Made by a program: the position numbers and the translations under genes
Shown here: in pieces, positions 1 through 7,620 of the stretch
Position numbering within the stretch: position 1 is the stretch's first letter
How the letters are laid out: every line of letters starts with the position of its first letter
Notes under the pieces: generated by a model
The model's database searches: none
What the model was told of the DNA's origin: nothing
The model's input: the letters and a program-made list of their open reading frames with translations, nothing else
Assembly: GCA_041748315.1 (NCBI GenBank)
Contig: JBGTDM010000141.1
Location: 1 to 21,200, forward strand
From: CALMEE01 sp041748315
GTDB lineage: Bacteria > Planctomycetota > Planctomycetia > Pirellulales > Pirellulaceae
DNA: 21,200 bases
Direction: 5' to 3'

Positions 1-63
1 AACAATCTGTTTTAATTCTTGGCGTTCCTGATCGTCCAACCGAACGATATACTTCTTTTCCAT
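1..63 (-). CDS. IS630-type transposase, N-terminal fragment (runs off the left edge)
   Basis: Only the first 21 codons are inside the window. They begin at an ATG (63-61) and read MEKKYIVRLDDQERQ and onward. This resembles the start of the helix-turn-helix DNA-binding region of many IS630-family transposases, which often open with a KKYIVRL-type strand followed by an acidic/basic helix. A good Shine-Dalgarno GGAGG lies a few bases upstream (about 69-73 on the plus strand), so this is a real gene start rather than a chance ORF. A palindrome 40 to 60 bases upstream could belong to the element's end. With so little protein visible, a non-mobile HTH protein of similar start cannot be excluded. 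Confidence 0.55.
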   Translation of the reverse strand, partial: MEKKYIVRLDDQERQELKQIV

Positions 64-104
64 GGCAAACCTCCGTGTTGATACAAAGGTCGCAAATTTT
101 CAAG

Positions 105-122
105 AATTAGGGAACCCTAATT
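105..122. repeat. Near-perfect palindrome upstream of the transposase start
   Basis: AATTAGGG (105-112), a two-base centre AA, and CCCTAATT (115-122) form an 8-bp perfect inverted repeat. It sits between the start of the IS630-like gene and the neighbouring hydrolase stop codon. It could be part of the insertion sequence's terminal inverted repeat or an operator for the transposase gene. The matching right end is outside the window, so the element boundary cannot be fixed. Confidence 0.5.
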
Positions 123-149
123 TTTAATTGGAACGAAGCACTAGGAGCA

Positions 150-1013
150 CTAGCGTACGATGGAATCGGCGTCGCCAAATTCAGCGATCGTTTCCATAAT
201 CCAAGCATTCATGTCGCAAAAGACTTGCGGATCAAGCTCGTCATCGCACGGATATTGTTTGAGTACGATCGAAAACCCAGCGACATGTAACAATTTGAGG
301 TTTTGACACAACGTCTCTTCATCAAAACTGGACGAACGACGAGCATGGGTCCAAAACAGTGGCAGCCGTCGACAATTCAACCAACCACCCAGCGGCTGGC
401 GACTCTCGGGAACTTTACCATTCAACGAGATGATCCCCGCAAACCAGTGCGGAAAAGCAAACGCGATTCGCATTGCCATCGTGCCGCCACTCCCATTTCC
501 CGCAATAAAGATTCTTCGCGGATCAATATTCAGACGCAACTTTGCATGATCAACGGAAACTTCGATCTGCGCAGCCGTCTGTTCAATTGAAACTCGATTC
601 TGTTGCCAACTACTGGTCTCCGATCGCAAACTCTGGGTATTGTTATGCTGAGGACTGCTGATCGAGATTGCGGCATAATTCCGATGACTCAGATGCGGCA
701 TCATTTTCAGCAATTGCCGATGGTCGCTACCATCTGAATGGAGCCACACCACTAAAGGATAAGCATATTTTACCTCGTAGTGTTGTGGGATAAACAACGA
801 ATAATCCAACAACTCGTTTGAACATTCATCGAAAGAAACCGCTGTAGATTTTGCCGGTTTCTTTCGCTCTTGGATCGTGACCGCAGGTGAACCTGCAAAT
901 TCCTTCTTGGCGAGCGGGCTTAACTTTATTCGATTCATCGTCTGCCTGGGTGAAGCGACGTAAATTTCCAAAGATGAGTTTTTAATTAAACCTTCGAGAC
1001 AAGTCAACCGCAT
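150..1013 (-). CDS. Alpha/beta-hydrolase-like protein (esterase family, probably catalytically degenerate)
   Basis: This 287-residue protein resembles the carboxylesterase/dienelactone-hydrolase group. The order of elements fits: a first core strand PLVVWLHSDG (86-95), a nucleophile-elbow region IFIAGNGSGGTMAMRIA (168-184), and a C-terminal QYPCDDELDP...MNAWIME stretch (253-274). Ser175 sits at the elbow, but its context is N-G-S-G-G, not the usual G-x-S-x-G. Where related esterases have the catalytic His in a PGGH-type motif, this protein has PCDDEL, with Asp. The acid-residue loop is also atypical (LFWTHARRSSSF, 219-230). I infer a planctomycete-type pseudo-esterase or divergent enzyme; similar sequences with PCGDEL seem familiar from planctomycetes. 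There is no signal peptide. The first ATG lacks a clear ribosome binding site, and Met26 (936-938) is an alternative start. Confidence 0.65.
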   Translation of the reverse strand: MRLTCLEGLIKNSSLEIYVASPRQTMNRIKLSPLAKKEFAGSPAVTIQERKKPAKSTAVSFDECSNELLDYSLFIPQHYEVKYAYPLVVWLHSDGSDHRQLLKMMPHLSHRNYAAISISSPQHNNTQSLRSETSSWQQNRVSIEQTAAQIEVSVDHAKLRLNIDPRRIFIAGNGSGGTMAMRIAFAFPHWFAGIISLNGKVPESRQPLGGWLNCRRLPLFWTHARRSSSFDEETLCQNLKLLHVAGFSIVLKQYPCDDELDPQVFCDMNAWIMETIAEFGDADSIVR

Positions 1014-1248
1014 GCATAACCGATCGCAAAAAATATCGCTCCCCGTCTCCAGAGTCGCTAGCGAGCCAACCCGATCAAACGGAAAACGGGCTTTCAGTCA
1101 TTTGACGCAACTTGCCATAAACCTATGGGGATTTTCGACGATTCGTATTGACACGCCGCCGCCTATTACGAAACCGCCCTTAACAATTTGGACCGAACCT
1201 GATTCGTCAAGCGATCCAACCTGCTGCAAACGCCGTCGTTTAAATCTC

Positions 1249-1286
1249 GGTCAACAACCTGTCTCAATTGACATAAACAGTTGACC
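1249..1286 (-). terminator. Hairpin just downstream of mdh, possible transcription end
   Basis: GGTCAAC (1249-1255) and GTTGACC (1280-1286) are perfectly complementary, with a further TGT/ACA pairing inside. The structure begins about 10 bases beyond the mdh stop codon. No clear T-run follows it on the minus strand, so it is only a weak candidate terminator or a 3' end stabiliser. Confidence 0.3.
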
Positions 1287-1296
1287 GCCGCTGGTT

Positions 1297-2244
1297 TCAG
1301 GCACCAACCAATTCACACATCGCGCCAACCAGTTCCTTGACAGCGTTAACGCTCTTTTGGAAGTCAGCGCTTTCCTGCTCGTCCAACTTCAGCTCAAGTA
1401 TCTTTTCAACACCACCACTCCCGAGGACGACGGGCACTCCAACGTAATATCCACCAACGTTATATTCCGCGTCACAATATGCTGCACAGGGGATCACCCG
1501 CTTTTTGTCCTTCACGATCGCTTCAACCATTTGTGCACACGCTGCGGCAGGCGCGTAATAGGCACTTCCAGTTTTGAGCAAACCGACGATCTCCGCACCA
1601 CCCATTCTAGCCCGGTCAACGATCCCATCCAATCGACTTCGGTCCATTAATCTCAAAATCGGAATGCCACCGACGGATGTACATGTGGGCATCGGTACCA
1701 TCGTGTCGCCGTGCCCACCCATCAATAGCGCGGAAATATCTTCAACACTTACACCCAGCTCCATTGCCAGGAATGTACGATAACGAGCGGTATCCAAAAC
1801 ACCAGCCTGGCCGACGACACGAGCCGGTGGAAAACCGCTGACTGCCTGAAACTGTTGTACCATCGCGTCGAGCGGATTCGAAACAACAATCACAATCGCG
1901 TTTGGACTACTCGTTTTGACTTGCTCAGCCACCGATGTAATGATCTTGGCATTGGTGGCCAGCAAATCATCGCGACTCATTCCGGGTTTCCTCGCAATCC
2001 CCGCAGTCACAACGATAACATCGCTGTCCGCAGTTACTGCATAATCCGATGTACCTATGATGTTGGAGTCGAATCCCATGATTGGACTCGATTGGCGCAA
2101 ATCAAGCGCCTTGCCTTTAGGCATGTCGCCCACTTCAGGGATATCCAACAAAATAATATCTCCCAACTCCATCGATGCGCACCAGTGTGCCGTCGTAGCA
2201 CCAACGTTTCCGGCGCCAATCACAGTAATTTTTGCTCGTTTCAT
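1297..2244 (-). CDS. mdh: Malate dehydrogenase (LDH-like NAD-dependent type)
   Basis: Oxidises malate to oxaloacetate with NAD in the TCA cycle; cytoplasmic. The 315-residue length is normal for the LDH-like MDH group. The Rossmann start shows GAGNVG (10-15), with Asp34 at the end of the second strand (ILLDI) favouring NAD over NADP. The active-site loop AGIARKPGMSRDDL (81-94) has Arg85 where lactate dehydrogenases have Gln, which supports malate as substrate, and Arg91. SNP lies at 122-124. Asp151 and Arg154 (LDTAR) and the catalytic His178 (GGHGD) are all present. The ATG at 2244 is preceded by AGGGGA (2253-2258), a strong ribosome binding site. It stands alone, divergent from the sialidase-like gene. 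Confidence 0.95.
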   Translation of the reverse strand: MKRAKITVIGAGNVGATTAHWCASMELGDIILLDIPEVGDMPKGKALDLRQSSPIMGFDSNIIGTSDYAVTADSDVIVVTAGIARKPGMSRDDLLATNAKIITSVAEQVKTSSPNAIVIVVSNPLDAMVQQFQAVSGFPPARVVGQAGVLDTARYRTFLAMELGVSVEDISALLMGGHGDTMVPMPTCTSVGGIPILRLMDRSRLDGIVDRARMGGAEIVGLLKTGSAYYAPAAACAQMVEAIVKDKKRVIPCAAYCDAEYNVGGYYVGVPVVLGSGGVEKILELKLDEQESADFQKSVNAVKELVGAMCELVGA

Positions 2245-2649
2245 ATTTCTGTTCCCCTATGCTAAAGGTCGTCCAGGTAGTTCGATTTAATCATTCAAGT
2301 TGAATATGAGTGTATCACACCGGAAGTCAAGAAGTAACGCCAAACAAAATTCCCAACCGGTCACGAAGCCCGGGTTGATTGGTTCGCAACCGTCGCTTGG
2401 GGTTCGGCTGAAATAATCTATGCCTGGCAATCAATGAGACGATCCTTCCTGTTTCGTTAGCCGAATCGATCGACGCAAAAGCCGCCAGATCCGGTCTCGC
2501 GATTCGCGGCAATCTGCTTTGCGGAATGCAACGGATTCGTTAAAATGTGTCTATCGCGTAAATGGTCAGTGACTTTTTTATTCCCAATTGCCGAGTCGAC
2601 GAGCGCGAACAAACAGCGACTCGTTTCCCGCAGATTTCGGTTAATTACA
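2245..2649. other. Divergent spacer between mdh and the sialidase-like gene
   Basis: About 400 bases with no convincing gene. It should hold the promoters of both flanking genes; the mdh promoter candidate is listed separately. Short open frames on the minus strand (2327-2512, 2457-2657) have no recognisable domain or good ribosome binding site. Confidence 0.6.
2303..2330 (-). promoter_or_regulatory. Possible sigma70-type promoter of mdh
   Basis: On the minus strand TTGACT (2330-2325) matches the -35 consensus at five of six positions. CATATT (2308-2303) is a fair -10 after a 16-base spacer. It lies about 60 bases upstream of the mdh start in the divergent spacer. The match is by eye only. 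Confidence 0.35.
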
Positions 2650-3660
2650 ATGAACAAATTACTTGCTTGGTGGTGTTGGACAACCCTGTTTTATGCCCAT
2701 TTCTGTTCCGCACACGATCGGGAAGGAGTGCTTGCGAACGATGATATCCAATTGATTGAAGTTCACAAAATCTGGGACGCAGCGGCGCATAACGCATTCA
2801 CGGATCTCATCCGTTTTGACGACCAATGGATCTGTGTGTTCCGCGAGGGAGCGTCACATGTCTCCCCTGACGGTGCACTGCGAATCATCGGTTCGTCCGA
2901 TGGACGGTCTTGGGAATCGTTGGCGCTCATCGAGTCGACCAGTTCCGACCTGCGTGACGCCAAAATAACCGTAACACCCAATGGCGACCTGATGTTGTCG
3001 GGCGCTGAGGCACTCCACGACCGCACCCACAAGACACACCAATCGCTGGTGTGGTTCTCAGCCGATGGAAAATCATGGAGCTCAAGGCACGAGATTGGTG
3101 ATCCCAACGTTTGGCTCTGGAGAACCACTTGGCATGGAAACACGGCCTACAATATCGGCTATAGCTGTTCCGAAGATCGATTTATCCGACTTTACACCAG
3201 CATCGATGGGAAGGAGTTCAAGACGTCCGTCGAGCGCTTGCTCGAAGACGGCTATCCTAATGAAACGTCATTGGTGTTTCGCGACGACGAGGCCTTCTGT
3301 CTGCTTCGCCGTGATGGCCAACCCTCCAGCGGTATGCTCGGACAAGCAACCGCCCCGTTCACCGATTGGCAGTGGCAGGAACTCGGCGTGAAAATCGGAG
3401 GTCCTTGCATGATTCAAATTCCGGACGGACGGCTCCTCGCTACAGTCCGCCTTTATCATCCCACTGTCAGAACATCTGTCTGCGTGATTGATCCCAATGA
3501 GGGAACACTGGAGGAATGCTTACAACTCCCTTCAGGTGGCGACACCAGCTACGCCGGCATGGTGTGGCATGAAGGCCATTTGTGGATCAGCTATTATTCC
3601 TCGCACGAGGGAAAATCGAGCATTTATTTTGCTCAAGTTTCAATTGACAAACAGGAATAG
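2650..3660 (+). CDS. Secreted sialidase-like (BNR/Asp-box) protein
   Basis: The 336-residue protein begins with a probable signal peptide, a hydrophobic run after MNKLL ending near HFCSA (17-21). The rest reads as a sialidase-type beta-propeller. Three Asp boxes (S-x-D-G-x-x-W/F) are seen at 82-88 (SSDGRSW), 137-143 (SADGKSW) and 184-190 (SIDGKEF). Other hallmarks are FREG (64-67), a likely substrate-binding Arg region, YPNETSL (202-208), and a C-terminal SYAGMVWHEGHLWISYYSSH (300-319). I chose the ATG at 2650 because it places the signal peptide at the N-terminus; an in-frame ATG at 2545 would add 35 residues ahead of it. Neither has a strong ribosome binding site. True sialidase activity is not shown: Asp-box propellers also occur in other glycan-binding or glycan-cleaving proteins. 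It probably acts outside the cytoplasm on sugar polymers. Confidence 0.75.
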   Translation: MNKLLAWWCWTTLFYAHFCSAHDREGVLANDDIQLIEVHKIWDAAAHNAFTDLIRFDDQWICVFREGASHVSPDGALRIIGSSDGRSWESLALIESTSSDLRDAKITVTPNGDLMLSGAEALHDRTHKTHQSLVWFSADGKSWSSRHEIGDPNVWLWRTTWHGNTAYNIGYSCSEDRFIRLYTSIDGKEFKTSVERLLEDGYPNETSLVFRDDEAFCLLRRDGQPSSGMLGQATAPFTDWQWQELGVKIGGPCMIQIPDGRLLATVRLYHPTVRTSVCVIDPNEGTLEECLQLPSGGDTSYAGMVWHEGHLWISYYSSHEGKSSIYFAQVSIDKQE

Positions 3661-4090
3661 CGCGTTGGAAGAGCGCAATTGATTGGACTCGACCGGACCA
3701 GCGTATCCAGCGGTCGACCGGGCGCAAGATGCGGTTTCTCGTCATCCTCGCGGTACCAGAATTTCGAAGGCTGCCATCGGTTCGCTCGCCCAAACGAATC
3801 TGCGTTCAATCGGTGTCAAAGATACGCCGATTGGACTTGAAAAATTGCACGATTTTTTGGAAATCTTATGCGATTAAATCGTAACTCAAAATTTTTTTCG
3901 CAGCATCGATTCAGCTTTTAAATGGCGATAGCTCACTGTTTGTCGATACGATTCATGGCCACCCCGCTGTTGCCCGGGGAAGTCCATCAGAGGATAATCC
4001 AGTCAACACAAACGTCTCACGATTTCTACGGCGATAGAACGTCGTTGGAATCGAGAAAAGATTTCCAGAGAACTGGAGAAAGCTGTTGCG
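3661..4090. other. Intergenic stretch without an identifiable gene
   Basis: About 430 bases between the sialidase-like gene and the DinB-fold gene, both on the plus strand. Short frames on both strands show no family features. AT-rich patches occur around 3840-3910, including an A/T run ending in TTTTTTT near 3892-3898, and could hold a promoter or transcription end. I see nothing firmer. Confidence 0.5.
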
Positions 4091-4555
4091 ATGAATCGAT
4101 CGAGAATTGAAGTTTACGTGGACGGCGGAAAGCAACTCCTTGATGCCTACCGCGGATTGTCGCGGCAACAACTGATGGCGATACCTGTCCCAGGAACTTG
4201 GAGCCTGCAGCAAATCGCAATTCACATGATGGATAGCGACTTGATTGCGTCAGACCGCATGAAACGGATTGCAGCGATGGATCGTCCATTATTGATCGGC
4301 TACGACGAAACAGCCTTTAACGAACTTCCTGGAATCAACGATGTCGACGCCCTTGCGGCTTGCGAGATATTTGCCCAAAACCGGCAACTAACAGCGGTGA
4401 TCTTACGGAGTCTGCCCGATTCTGCCTTCGATCGTTACGGGATTCATAATGAAATCGGCAAGGTGACGTTATCGCAATTGGTCGACAATTACATCGACCA
4501 CTTGAACGGACATCTGGTCCATATTCAAAAGAAACGGGAGCTGGTGAGTCCGTAA
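4091..4555 (+). CDS. DinB-family (DinB_2-like) four-helix-bundle protein
   Basis: A 154-residue cytoplasmic protein of the DinB/YfiT metal-binding fold. The three histidines typical of the family are visible: His45 in QQIAIHMMDSD, and His137 and His141 in YIDHLNGHLVHI near the C-terminus. The GTWSLQQIAIHM stretch (35-46) is the usual W-S-x-x-x-x-x-x-H element that opens the second helix. Length matches the family. Members bind a divalent metal; some are thiol-dependent transferases (mycothiol or bacillithiol type), and most are uncharacterised, so no substrate is proposed. A GGAG about 16 bases ahead of the ATG may serve as the ribosome binding site. It stands alone and is convergent with the oxidoreductase gene about 50 bases away. 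Confidence 0.85.
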   Translation: MNRSRIEVYVDGGKQLLDAYRGLSRQQLMAIPVPGTWSLQQIAIHMMDSDLIASDRMKRIAAMDRPLLIGYDETAFNELPGINDVDALAACEIFAQNRQLTAVILRSLPDSAFDRYGIHNEIGKVTLSQLVDNYIDHLNGHLVHIQKKRELVSP

Positions 4556-4605
4556 CAATGTCCGGCGACGAGGCCATCTTGAAACGGGTCCCGCATCAGA
4601 TGAAT

Positions 4606-5943
4606 TCAAGGTGATTGCTTTAACGACAATTCCCAAGGTTGCCGCATATTGGGCAGCAGCAACGTAGTGGCATCGTCGTCACCCACAACCATCTCCCGAT
4701 CCGGGTCCCATTGAATTGGACGATCCAGCAACATGGCGATATTGGTCAAATGACAAATTGTTGCCGTTCGACAGCCAATCTCAGCGTCCGCGATCGGCGT
4801 TTCTCGCGACTTGATACAGTCTAAAAAATTCTGGTGATGACCGGGACTTCGCCCCAAGTCGACTTCCAGATTTTTAGCCTCCAGCAATCCCGGCGGTTCC
4901 GCCCGCAACATCCCGCCGTGGATATGCACGAAGATCCAGCCATCGCTGCCGATAATTTTCAAACCGCGTGGTTCCACGTTGGCGCCAATCAATTTGATTC
5001 CATTGGCGTAAGTGCACTCGAAGTTATAGTCCATGAACGCATCATACAGGTTCTCCGTGTCACGTTTCCCTTGCGCCTTAAACGTTACCGGTCCCGAATC
5101 GTCCATGCCCAGGGCCAATTGGGCGATGTCGATAATATGGGCTCCACGATCGGACATTTCGCCGCCGCCAAACGACAGAATAAATCGCCACCAGAAGTGG
5201 GAGCGGCGTTCATGGTAGGGAATCTCGGGAGTATGTCCTAGCCACATATCCCAATCCAATCCTTCCGGGATGGGGGTTGGTTCTGGTATGCCTTTATATG
5301 CCAAGACCTCTTTGTGATGCCATTCGTCGCCGCAGGGCATATTGATTTCGATCGCGCCAATTTCGCCCAGTCGACCACTACGCACCAGTTCGGCGGCGAA
5401 GCGGATGTTGGCGTTGGATCGCTCTTGACTTCCCGTTTGCACGATGCGGTCGTGGCTTTTTGCGGCGTCGCGAATCGCTATCGACTCGCCCACGGAGTTG
5501 GCCAAAGGTTTTTCGCAATAAACATCACAGCCGGCGCGAATCGCGGCAATCGACGCCAAGGCATGCCAATGATCGGGAGTCGACACATGGACGGCGTCAA
5601 GTTTCTCCTTCGTCAACAGTTCACGAAAGTCACTGTAACTACGGCAATCCGTGTTGCCGTGGTGATTATCGATTTGTTGTTTATCTTGATTAGCATGTTT
5701 TTTCTCAACATCGCAGACCGCGACGAATTGAACAGCAGGCAACTTGAGGAATTCCTCGGTGTTGTGCCGTCCCTTGCCGCCGGAACCGATCGAGGCCATC
5801 ACGATCCGATCGCTCGGGGGAGTCCTGCCTCCCAACCCCAAACTCGAGGCCCGCACAAAATATGGTGCAGCCAATCCTGCGCCGGCAGCACCAGCCATCG
5901 AACCAAGAAACCGGCGTCGAGAAAGTTGATTTCGAGTCGTCAT
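4606..5943 (-). CDS. Tat-exported Gfo/Idh/MocA-family oxidoreductase
   Basis: The 445-residue protein starts with a twin-arginine signal SRRRFLGSMAGAAG (8-21) followed by a hydrophobic stretch, so it is exported folded, presumably with its nicotinamide cofactor bound, as known for glucose-fructose oxidoreductase. The Rossmann domain is VMASIGSGGKGRHN (48-61). STPDHWHA (121-128) and CEKPLANS (143-150) are the cofactor/substrate motifs, with Lys145 of EKP the conserved catalytic lysine. GGGEMSDRGAHIIDIAQLAL (259-278) is the usual second-domain motif with Asp265, His269 and Asp272. The family oxidises or rearranges sugars, inositols or amino-sugars; the substrate cannot be told here. The ATG at 5943 has GGGAG about seven bases upstream. 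It lies downstream of galK on the same strand, with 129 bases between, including its own promoter candidate. Confidence 0.9.
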   Translation of the reverse strand: MTTRNQLSRRRFLGSMAGAAGAGLAAPYFVRASSLGLGGRTPPSDRIVMASIGSGGKGRHNTEEFLKLPAVQFVAVCDVEKKHANQDKQQIDNHHGNTDCRSYSDFRELLTKEKLDAVHVSTPDHWHALASIAAIRAGCDVYCEKPLANSVGESIAIRDAAKSHDRIVQTGSQERSNANIRFAAELVRSGRLGEIGAIEINMPCGDEWHHKEVLAYKGIPEPTPIPEGLDWDMWLGHTPEIPYHERRSHFWWRFILSFGGGEMSDRGAHIIDIAQLALGMDDSGPVTFKAQGKRDTENLYDAFMDYNFECTYANGIKLIGANVEPRGLKIIGSDGWIFVHIHGGMLRAEPPGLLEAKNLEVDLGRSPGHHQNFLDCIKSRETPIADAEIGCRTATICHLTNIAMLLDRPIQWDPDREMVVGDDDATTLLLPNMRQPWELSLKQSP

Positions 5944-5994
5944 GAGAGGCTCCCAAAAAACGTGGCAGGGAATGGGTCAGTCAACGAACTCACG

Positions 5995-6003
5995 ATTATA
6001 ACA
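5995..6003 (-). promoter_or_regulatory. Extended -10 promoter upstream of the Gfo/Idh/MocA gene
   Basis: On the minus strand the bases read TGTTATAAT, a perfect TGnTATAAT extended -10 element, about 50 bases before the oxidoreductase ATG. No good -35 hexamer is seen 16 to 18 bases further up, which an extended -10 can tolerate. This suggests the gene can be transcribed independently of galK. Confidence 0.45.
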
Positions 6004-6072
6004 CATTCCGCAATCCGAAGATGCCAGGGCGATCGCATTGTATCCGAAGCACGCAATTCACCGGTTGACTCG

Positions 6073-7263
6073 TCAATTATTGATTGATTCGACGACCTGA
6101 CATCCCGCGGCTGGGCGGGTGCTAAATATCTCGGGCGTGATTCCCGTTTGTTGATGATAGGCGGTCTTAATTGATTGACTTATCTCGGCAACTTGCGCTT
6201 GTTCGACTAGATTGATTGTCGAGCCGCCAAATCCTCCGCCGGTCAACCGTGCTCCGAGCACGCCCGGCAGCTTGCGCGCGATAGTCACCAAGCAATCAAG
6301 TTCGTTACAACTTACTTCGAATAAATCTTTCAAGGATTGATGGCTGGCGTTCATTAATTCCCCCAACCGATCCCATTGTTGCTCGTTGACAGCTGCCACC
6401 GCCTGGTGGGCGCGAGCAATTTCATCGATTACATGTTCAGCGCGTTTGGCAACGGTCCTTTCTAGCTGATCGCGACGAATCGCAAAATCTGATTGTTGAA
6501 TATCTCGAAGCGATACCACGCCCAATTGATCCGCGGCGGTTTCACAACTTCTCCTTCGCGCTGCATATCTGCCGTCGCTCAGTGCATGGTGCACTCCAGA
6601 ATTGACGATCAGAAAGGCGAGCTCATCATTGAGCCAGGGAATATGCTGAATGGAAAAGTCGGCAAAATCGATTTTCAGCAGAAAATCGCGTTCGCACGCC
6701 AGACAAGCCCATGGATCCATCAAACCACAAGGGACACCCAGGTACTTTCGTTCGACCTCCTGACAGTGTGCGGCCAGAGTTTGCCAATCTTTTTTTAACT
6801 GCAACAACTCGTTAACGCCGCGAACCAACGCCACGGTCAATGACGCGCTGCTGGACAACCCTCCACCAAGCGGCAAATTGGTATCAATCACGATGTCGAA
6901 ACCAATCGGGTTGACCGGGCAAGATTGTACTTCGTACAAGCTACCAGCGACGTAGCCCAACCAATGCCTTCCAGCCCAGGGCAATTCGGGAATGGACCTC
7001 AAATCTAATTGGGGCCGTTCACGTAACACCAGTGAGTGAACAGTAACCAGGGAATCCGCTCGACGGGACATGGCAACGACGGTATAGCGTTCGACCGCGA
7101 GTGGCAACACAATCCCCTGGTTGTAATCAACATGCTCACCGATCAAATTGACTCGTCCAGGCGCAACGACCAGTACATCTGGAATGCAGCCGAATTCAAC
7201 CGCAAACCTAGCGCACGTATCACTTAAGAGATGTTTCAATTCGCGATTGGGATGCTTAACCAA
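6073..7263 (-). CDS. galK: Galactokinase (GHMP kinase), TTG start
   Basis: Phosphorylates galactose to galactose-1-phosphate with ATP, the first step of the Leloir pathway. The 396 residues match the family length. The galactokinase signature is clear at 36-50 (GRVNLIGEHVDYNQG), with the substrate-binding Glu43, His44 and Asp46. The GHMP ATP loop is PLGGGLSSSAS (131-141), and the third motif is GARLTGGGFGGS (337-348). The catalytic Asp183 is present, but its loop reads CGLMDPWA instead of the usual G-I-M-D-Q-F/S, which is odd and might alter substrate choice. The start is TTG (7263-7261): an in-frame TGA lies about 57 bases upstream with no ATG between, and AAAGG (7272-7276) is well placed as ribosome binding site. 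The gene precedes an exported sugar oxidoreductase on the same strand, but the usual partners galT and galE are not in the window. Confidence 0.9.
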   Translation of the reverse strand: MVKHPNRELKHLLSDTCARFAVEFGCIPDVLVVAPGRVNLIGEHVDYNQGIVLPLAVERYTVVAMSRRADSLVTVHSLVLRERPQLDLRSIPELPWAGRHWLGYVAGSLYEVQSCPVNPIGFDIVIDTNLPLGGGLSSSASLTVALVRGVNELLQLKKDWQTLAAHCQEVERKYLGVPCGLMDPWACLACERDFLLKIDFADFSIQHIPWLNDELAFLIVNSGVHHALSDGRYAARRRSCETAADQLGVVSLRDIQQSDFAIRRDQLERTVAKRAEHVIDEIARAHQAVAAVNEQQWDRLGELMNASHQSLKDLFEVSCNELDCLVTIARKLPGVLGARLTGGGFGGSTINLVEQAQVAEISQSIKTAYHQQTGITPEIFSTRPAAGCQVVESINN

Positions 7264-7620
7264 CGATCGACCTTTCCAGGGGAACGATGCTTTAATCGAT
7301 CGAGATACATTCGGTCAATCGTGAAACCCATTCTGCAAATAATCACTCGAAAAACCCGCCGCGAGAAATGCAACGAACAGGTGATATAGCTCCGACCCGA
7401 TCGTATTTGAGCCAGCCCAATCCGACCGCGGATTGGCGTCGCAAACCATGTTTAATTGAATCCGAATAAGTGTTGGAGCTCCCATTGCGAATCCATTGGG
7501 TGCGACATTCACTCGATTCACCACTCGACATGAACCTTTGTTGCGGCACGCCGATTCGAGTCGGTGCGATGGATTGTTTTGCTATTTTTTAAACATGCAG
7601 TCGTCGAACTGATTGTATTC
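7264..7620. other. Spacer between the DUF1501 gene and galK
   Basis: About 357 bases with no recognisable gene. Both flanking genes are on the minus strand, so it should contain the end of the PSD1/DUF1501 transcript and the galK promoter. A perfect hairpin within it is listed separately. Confidence 0.5.
7417..7436. terminator. Perfect 8-bp hairpin in the DUF1501-galK spacer
   Basis: CCAATCCG (7417-7424) and CGGATTGG (7429-7436) pair perfectly around the loop ACCG. It is about 190 bases beyond the DUF1501 stop and 150 before galK. There is no T-run on either side, so a Rho-independent terminator is doubtful; an operator is possible. Confidence 0.3.

Noticed and set aside
137..153. Short direct repeat AGCACTAG twice at the hydrolase stop codon
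   Set aside because: Only eight bases with a one-base gap; too short to claim a target-site duplication or function.
1012..1284. Plus-strand open frame of 90 codons in the hydrolase-mdh spacer
   Set aside because: No ribosome binding site, unlikely composition, and it runs through the hairpin after mdh.
2763..3143. Minus-strand open frame of 126 codons
   Set aside because: Fully inside the sialidase-like gene, whose Asp boxes establish the plus strand as coding.
5314..6087. Plus-strand open frame of 257 codons
   Set aside because: It is antisense to the N-terminal half of the Gfo/Idh/MocA gene, whose motifs and signal are unmistakable, and it has no domain of its own.
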